In this document: positions 28,853-33,388 of the stretch, piece after piece
Layout: each line of letters starts with the position of its first letter
Numbering within the stretch: position 1 is the stretch's first letter
Assembly (NCBI RefSeq): GCF_027858935.1
Contig: NZ_JAQIBU010000166.1
Coordinates: forward strand, 1-33,388
Length of the DNA: 33,388 bases
From: Oleiagrimonas sp.
GTDB lineage: Bacteria; Pseudomonadota; Gammaproteobacteria; Xanthomonadales; Rhodanobacteraceae
Direction: 5' to 3'
Program-made: the position numbers and the translations under genes
The notes under the pieces: model-generated
Told to the model about the DNA's origin: nothing
Databases searched by the model: none
What the model saw: only the letters and a program-made list of their open reading frames with translations

Positions 28853-30067
28853 ATGGGAAGTTCGAGACTGCGCTACTGGGTACTGACACTGGTCGTCATT
28901 GCCATCATGCTCAACTATGTTGATCGTCAGATCATTGCATTGCTGAAGCCGATACTGGAGCAGCAGTTTGGTTGGAACGACGCAGACTACGGCGATATCA
29001 CCACATTTTTTCAACTCGGTGGAACGGTGGCTGTCCTTTTCGCTGGTCGATTCGTTGACCGTACTGGCCTGAAGTCAGGCTATGCATGGGGTGTCGGCGT
29101 TTGGAGCCTGGCTGAGATCGCACATACAGTCACCCGTACCGTAACGCAATTTTCGGCGGCACGACTGGTTCTGGGGGTGGCCGAGTCGGTAAACACACCG
29201 GCGGCCGTAAAGAGCATGGCGACCTGGTTCCCGCAAAAGGATCGCTCCTTGGCGTTGGGCATCATGAATGCCGCGCCCAATATCGGCGCCATCGCTACAC
29301 CACTGTTGATACCATGGCTGGCGCTGACTTATGGCTGGCGCGAGACCTTCTTCATTACTGGCGTCGCAGGATTGGTCTGGCTGGTCATATGGCTCGCGCT
29401 TCCCAAGCCACCCAAGCGAATCGAAGTTCACGGCGAATCCAAGCCTCGCCCCGTACCGTGGCGACAATTGATGGATGACCGCTATACCTGGATCATGGTG
29501 TTGGGCAAACTGATGACCGATCCGGTCTGGTGGTTGCTGCTGTTCTGGGCTCCAGACTTTTTTGACCATCGCTACCACCTGAACATGGCGCATATCGGTT
29601 TACCCATTGCCACAATCTACCTGATGGCGATGATCGGCGCCTTTCTTGGTGGGTGGCTCCAGAGCTTGCTGATACGCCGAGGATTATCGGTCAATGCTGC
29701 GCGCAAGATTCCCATGCTGATTGCGTCATTTCTGGTACTGCCGCTACCGCTGGTTCTGCTCACGTCAAATTACTGGGTGGCAGTACTGCTGGTGGGCACT
29801 GCACTTGCCGGTCACCAAGCATTTTCCACCAATTTGTTCGGCTTGGCTGCTGACTCATTTCCCCACCGCGCTGTCGGCTCAGTGATCGGTATCTCAGCAT
29901 TCGCAGGCAATCTAGGCGGACTCGCCATCCTTTTCATTGCAGGCATCCTGTTGAATCGCTATCACAGCTACCTGCCGCTGTTCGCGTACGCAGCGATCGC
30001 GTACCTCGTCGTGCTAGCACTGATCAATTGGATCGCGCCCCGGTTACGACTGATCGAAGAGAATTGA
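28853..30067 (+). CDS. MFS transporter, anion:cation symporter (hexuronate/sugar-acid)-like; candidate importer of SQ or SQ-glycerol
   Basis: MLNYVDRQIIALLKPILEQQFGW and multiple TM helices; ATG at 28853 preceded by GGAG, preferred over upstream starts overlapping operator E. Confidence 0.85.
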   Translation: MGSSRLRYWVLTLVVIAIMLNYVDRQIIALLKPILEQQFGWNDADYGDITTFFQLGGTVAVLFAGRFVDRTGLKSGYAWGVGVWSLAEIAHTVTRTVTQFSAARLVLGVAESVNTPAAVKSMATWFPQKDRSLALGIMNAAPNIGAIATPLLIPWLALTYGWRETFFITGVAGLVWLVIWLALPKPPKRIEVHGESKPRPVPWRQLMDDRYTWIMVLGKLMTDPVWWLLLFWAPDFFDHRYHLNMAHIGLPIATIYLMAMIGAFLGGWLQSLLIRRGLSVNAARKIPMLIASFLVLPLPLVLLTSNYWVAVLLVGTALAGHQAFSTNLFGLAADSFPHRAVGSVIGISAFAGNLGGLAILFIAGILLNRYHSYLPLFAYAAIAYLVVLALINWIAPRLRLIEEN

Positions 30068-30233
30068 AAAAGCCCTTTCCACGGTATAAGGAAGGGCGGA
30101 TTCAAGGTCCGCGTGCAACACAGTCATTGCATTGTGCCGATCCTGCGTATTAGCCAGTCGTCAATGCTCGTTGGTGACCTGCAAGGGCGTGTGGAACCCA
30201 TGGGGCTTGCAAGGTCGGGGGTTGAAGCTAAGG

Positions 30234-30440
30234 TCAGCTCGGATTGAGCCCAACTTGGCTGTACACCGACAAGTCCGTGCCCTTGGGAAAATACTGGCGT
30301 AGCAGGCCCTTGGTATTCTCGTTGCTGTTGCGCCGCCAGGGGCGGTGGGAGCCTGCCAATTAAACCTTCACACCGATGCGCAAGGTCAGGGCGTCGTGGT
30401 AGCTCATCTCCTTGCCCTGGTCATAGATCAAGTCCGGACT
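30234..30440 (-). pseudogene. IS30-family transposase C-terminal remnant with an in-frame stop
   Basis: Minus-strand translation LIYDQGKEMSYHDALTLRIGVKV*LAGSHRPWRRNSNENTKGLLRQYFPKGTDLSVYSQVGLNPS* carries the NENT.GLLRQYFPKGTDLS IS30 signature interrupted by TAA. Confidence 0.8.
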
Positions 30441-30845
30441 TTGGAAACGGCCTTGTCAACGGTCGACTGGTCTATCTCATGGTTTTCGCGAGGGCAGGCG
30501 TTTGATTGCGAACCGCACGGGTGCGCTCACGAAAAGGAGGACGACATAACGGGCTCGCGCCGGGCGGCATTTGCCGAAAACACACAACTCCACTTGCCCT
30601 GGCCCGCGAAGGATCAACCCGAATGACTTGCGGGTTCAACGGGCCCTTTACGGCCTCCCGCGAAGCGGCCACGGCGGACAGTCGACCAAGAGCGTGGGCG
30701 ATGCTGACGTAGCGCTTCTTGCCCGAGGTGTCGCCATGCTCTGGGCAACGACGCAGGCAAGACCTGAAACAAACCGTATCAATACGGCATGCCAGGTCCT
30801 GCCATGACTCGATAAGGCCAGGCCCGGACTTTATCCTGCCTTTTA

Positions 30846-32684
30846 TCAGTAACCAACCACCTCGCCGTCCTTGCGCATTTCGCTGGCGCCCCAGTACACA
30901 TGGTCCTTGGCGTCATACATGATCGCCTCGTATCCGCCGAAAGCGCCGGAGCCGGGGGGCACCCAGTCCACTTTGTAGCCGCGTTTCTCCAGCGCAGCCC
31001 CGACCGACTTGTTGAAGCCCGACTCCAGCTCGACCGTACCGATGCCTTTCGATGGCAGGCCCGTCGGCGTGGCGCTGCCCACGTGTCTCCAGCGGGCGGC
31101 ATCGCCGGCTTCCTGCACGTTCATGCCAAAGTCGATCATGTTCACCAATACCTGCACATGACCCTGCGGCTGCATCGAGCCCCCCATCACGCCGAACGCG
31201 AGCCAGGGCTTGCCCTGTTTCATCACGAAGGCGGGAATGATGGTGTGAAAGGGGCGTTTGCGGGCCGCGTACACGTTCGCGGCATCGCCATGCAGCGAAT
31301 ACAGCGCACCGCGATCCTGGAACATGAAACCGAGTCCATCGGCGACCAGGCCCGAACCCATGCCGGCGTAGTTGGACTGGATCATGGACACCATCATGCC
31401 GCTGCTGTCGGCCGTCTCGAAGTCGGTGGTGTCGCCGTTGAACAGGCGCGGATTGCCGGGCCCGATATTCGGGTTGGCGTGCTGCAGGTTGATCATCTTG
31501 CGCCGTTGGTCGGCATATTTCTCCGACAGCAGGCCTTTCATCGGCGCATCGTAGAAGCGCGGGTCGGCGTAATACTTGGAGAGATCGGCAAAGGCCAGAC
31601 GCTTGGACTCGATCTCCGCGGTCAGCGTGTCCGCGGTGCCAACACCCATTTTTTTCAAGTCGAAACCCTTGAGGGTGTTGAGCATCTCCAACGCGGCAAA
31701 ACCCTGCCCGTTGGGCGGCAGTTCGTAAACATCATAGCCGCGGTAGTTGACCGACTGCGGCTGCACCCAGGCGCCGTGGAAAGTGGCGAAATCCGCATAG
31801 CGCAGATCACCACCGATGCGCTTGAAATAGTCCGCCATGGTGTGGGCGATCCTTCCCTTGTAGAAGGCATCGCGCCCGCCCTTGGCGATCAGGGAAAGCG
31901 TGTGGGACAGATCGGGGTTGTGAAACACCTCGCCCTGCCGCGGCGTATGCCCGTTGATCAGATAGAGTTTTTTCGCGTTACCGAATTCCTCGATCAAGCC
32001 ACGATTCTTCTCGAAGGCTTTCCAGTTGCCTTTCCAGTACCTGGAGACGATTTCAGTGACCGGGAAGCCATGCTTGGCATAGTAGATCGCCGGAGCGAGA
32101 TCCTCACTGATCGGCAACTTGCCAAAACGCTTGTGCAGGGCGAACCAGGCATCGACCACACCAGGCACGGTCACCGGAAGCGAGCCGAACAGGGGGATCT
32201 GGTCGGAAGGTTTCATGCCCGCCTTTTTGTAGGCAGCCGCCACTTCGGCCCGCATGCTGGCCAGATCACGCCCCTTGGGCGACCAGCCGGATCCGTTGTA
32301 GCCATAAAGCTTATGGGTCTTGGGGTCGTACACAATGGCAAAGGCATCACCGCCAATACCGTTCAGCACCGGCTGCATCAATCCGAGGACCGCGTTGGCG
32401 GCGATGGCGGCATCCACGGCGCTGCCGCCTTTCTTCAGGATTTCCACGGCGGCAAGAGATGCGATCGGCTGTTCGGTGGCCGCCATGCCGTGCTGCGCCA
32501 GTACCGGAGACCGGGATGCCCATGGAGCACCCGCGTAGCGATCACCACGGCCGATGCTGCCGGCACGCGCACTGGCCATGCCCAGCAGACCCGTGACGAG
32601 CATGGCCACAAGCGCGGAGCCCACCCACGTGATGTCCGAACCACCGGATCGTGAATGTGAATGAAGACGTTTGGATGAATGCAT
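30846..32684 (-). CDS. ggt: Gamma-glutamyltransferase family protein (Ntn hydrolase) with N-terminal membrane/signal segment
   Basis: GMAATEQPIASLAAVEILKKGGSAVDAAIAANAVLGLMQPVLNGIGGDAFAIVYD; NGDTTDFETADSSGMMVSMIQSNYAGMGSG; GVMGGSMQPQGHVQVLVNMIDFG. Confidence 0.9.
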   Translation of the reverse strand: MHSSKRLHSHSRSGGSDITWVGSALVAMLVTGLLGMASARAGSIGRGDRYAGAPWASRSPVLAQHGMAATEQPIASLAAVEILKKGGSAVDAAIAANAVLGLMQPVLNGIGGDAFAIVYDPKTHKLYGYNGSGWSPKGRDLASMRAEVAAAYKKAGMKPSDQIPLFGSLPVTVPGVVDAWFALHKRFGKLPISEDLAPAIYYAKHGFPVTEIVSRYWKGNWKAFEKNRGLIEEFGNAKKLYLINGHTPRQGEVFHNPDLSHTLSLIAKGGRDAFYKGRIAHTMADYFKRIGGDLRYADFATFHGAWVQPQSVNYRGYDVYELPPNGQGFAALEMLNTLKGFDLKKMGVGTADTLTAEIESKRLAFADLSKYYADPRFYDAPMKGLLSEKYADQRRKMINLQHANPNIGPGNPRLFNGDTTDFETADSSGMMVSMIQSNYAGMGSGLVADGLGFMFQDRGALYSLHGDAANVYAARKRPFHTIIPAFVMKQGKPWLAFGVMGGSMQPQGHVQVLVNMIDFGMNVQEAGDAARWRHVGSATPTGLPSKGIGTVELESGFNKSVGAALEKRGYKVDWVPPGSGAFGGYEAIMYDAKDHVYWGASEMRKDGEVVGY

Positions 32685-33348
32685 GGCTCCCCCGTATGAA
32701 CAATGCGCGTAGCCACCGATAATAGCACTGTCGAAAAGAACGGTTCCTGGAACATTGTCCACGGGTGACCTTTATGCACGAACGGGTCACGATTCGCTGC
32801 CGGCATGACGTTTTCTGTGCCGGCTCCCCTCATCTGTCAACACGATCATTTCCGCTTAACTGCGAAGAACCATTTTTGCGTCGGCGTCTTTCGAATATAA
32901 GCTCTATGCAACTGGTACATAAATGTATGTCTCGATGCATGCCTTTATGTTGCTCATCATCTTACTCACTTCCGATTTTTGCCAAAGGAAACCAATTGGA
33001 GGTCGGGAAATTGGTTGGCAGCACAGCGTTGGCGGGGACAGATGTTCGACCGTCGCAATCCGGTCCATAGCGTTCACGGCCCAACGAACATGCCTACACA
33101 AGTGGGCCCCGAAAATTGGACAGCGCGATAAGTGCTCCCTCGGGTCAAGCCGCCAGCCTGGCAGCATCTTGGAAATACACACTTCCCGTCGTGTACCGGC
33201 CAATCGAGAGTGCACTCCACTCAGACCCTGAGATTTCCCCACGAATCTCCTCGTTCAATCAACACGTTACGCGCTGACTGAAGGAACAGTGCGCGCATGA
33301 TGCGGTCATTCCTCACGGGTTACGAAGCCAGAGGAAGCAGACCACACC

Positions 33349-33388
33349 ATGCGCGCAACCGAAGTATTGCAAAAGTGCTTGGGCAACG
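33349..33388 (+). CDS. Start of a CDS cut by the window end; possibly an IS4-type transposase
   Basis: GAGGAAG Shine-Dalgarno-like sequence then ATG; MRATEVLQKCLGN resembles N-termini of some IS4-family transposases as recalled. Too short to confirm. Confidence 0.3.
   Translation, partial: MRATEVLQKCLGN

Noticed and set aside
30071-30098. GCCCTTTCCACGGTATAAGGAAGGGC hairpin after the MFS gene as an intrinsic terminator
   Set aside because: Plausible stem with a bulge, but no downstream T-tract; not called as a feature.
30900-32654. 584-aa plus-strand ORF antisense to the gamma-glutamyltransferase
   Set aside because: Shadow ORF in high-GC coding DNA; histidine/arginine-rich translation without domain motifs, while the minus-strand frame is clearly GGT.

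Overview
The window looks like a gammaproteobacterial (possibly Xanthomonadales/Rhodanobacteraceae, low certainty) chromosome segment with an accessory catabolic island. The left flank (1-5 kb) is GC-rich: a fatty acid hydroxylase, two LAB_N-domain proteins, an ArnT-like glycosyltransferase and a glutamine-hydrolysing asparagine synthase. The right flank (30.8-32.7 kb) carries a gamma-glutamyltransferase. Between them (about 5-30 kb) are AT-rich genes (aldose-1-epimerase-like, secreted carboxylesterase, TonB-dependent receptor), an IS5-type element with an odd hybrid structure, an IS30-type transposase remnant, and a dense catabolic cluster. That cluster holds SDR dehydrogenase, SMP-30 lactonase, IlvD/Edd dehydratase, HpaI-type aldolase, aldehyde dehydrogenase, a GH31 glycosidase, glycerol kinase, glycerol-3-phosphate dehydrogenase, an MFS transporter, a GntR/UTRA regulator, and the operon suyA-suyB-comC-slcC-glpK. 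Family by family this matches a sulfoquinovose Entner-Doudoroff (sulfo-ED) pathway joined to a sulfolactate racemisation/desulfonation module and glycerol salvage. My leading hypothesis is a one-locus system for complete breakdown of sulfoquinovosyl-glycerol (the plant/cyanobacterial sulfolipid headgroup) to pyruvate, sulfite and central glycerol metabolites. A repeated approximately 20-bp motif, GTCTTATATCTTATACAACT-like, lies in five promoter regions of the cluster and suggests a single GntR regulon that also includes the TonB receptor. The substrate assignments are inference from families and gene neighbourhood, not demonstrated.
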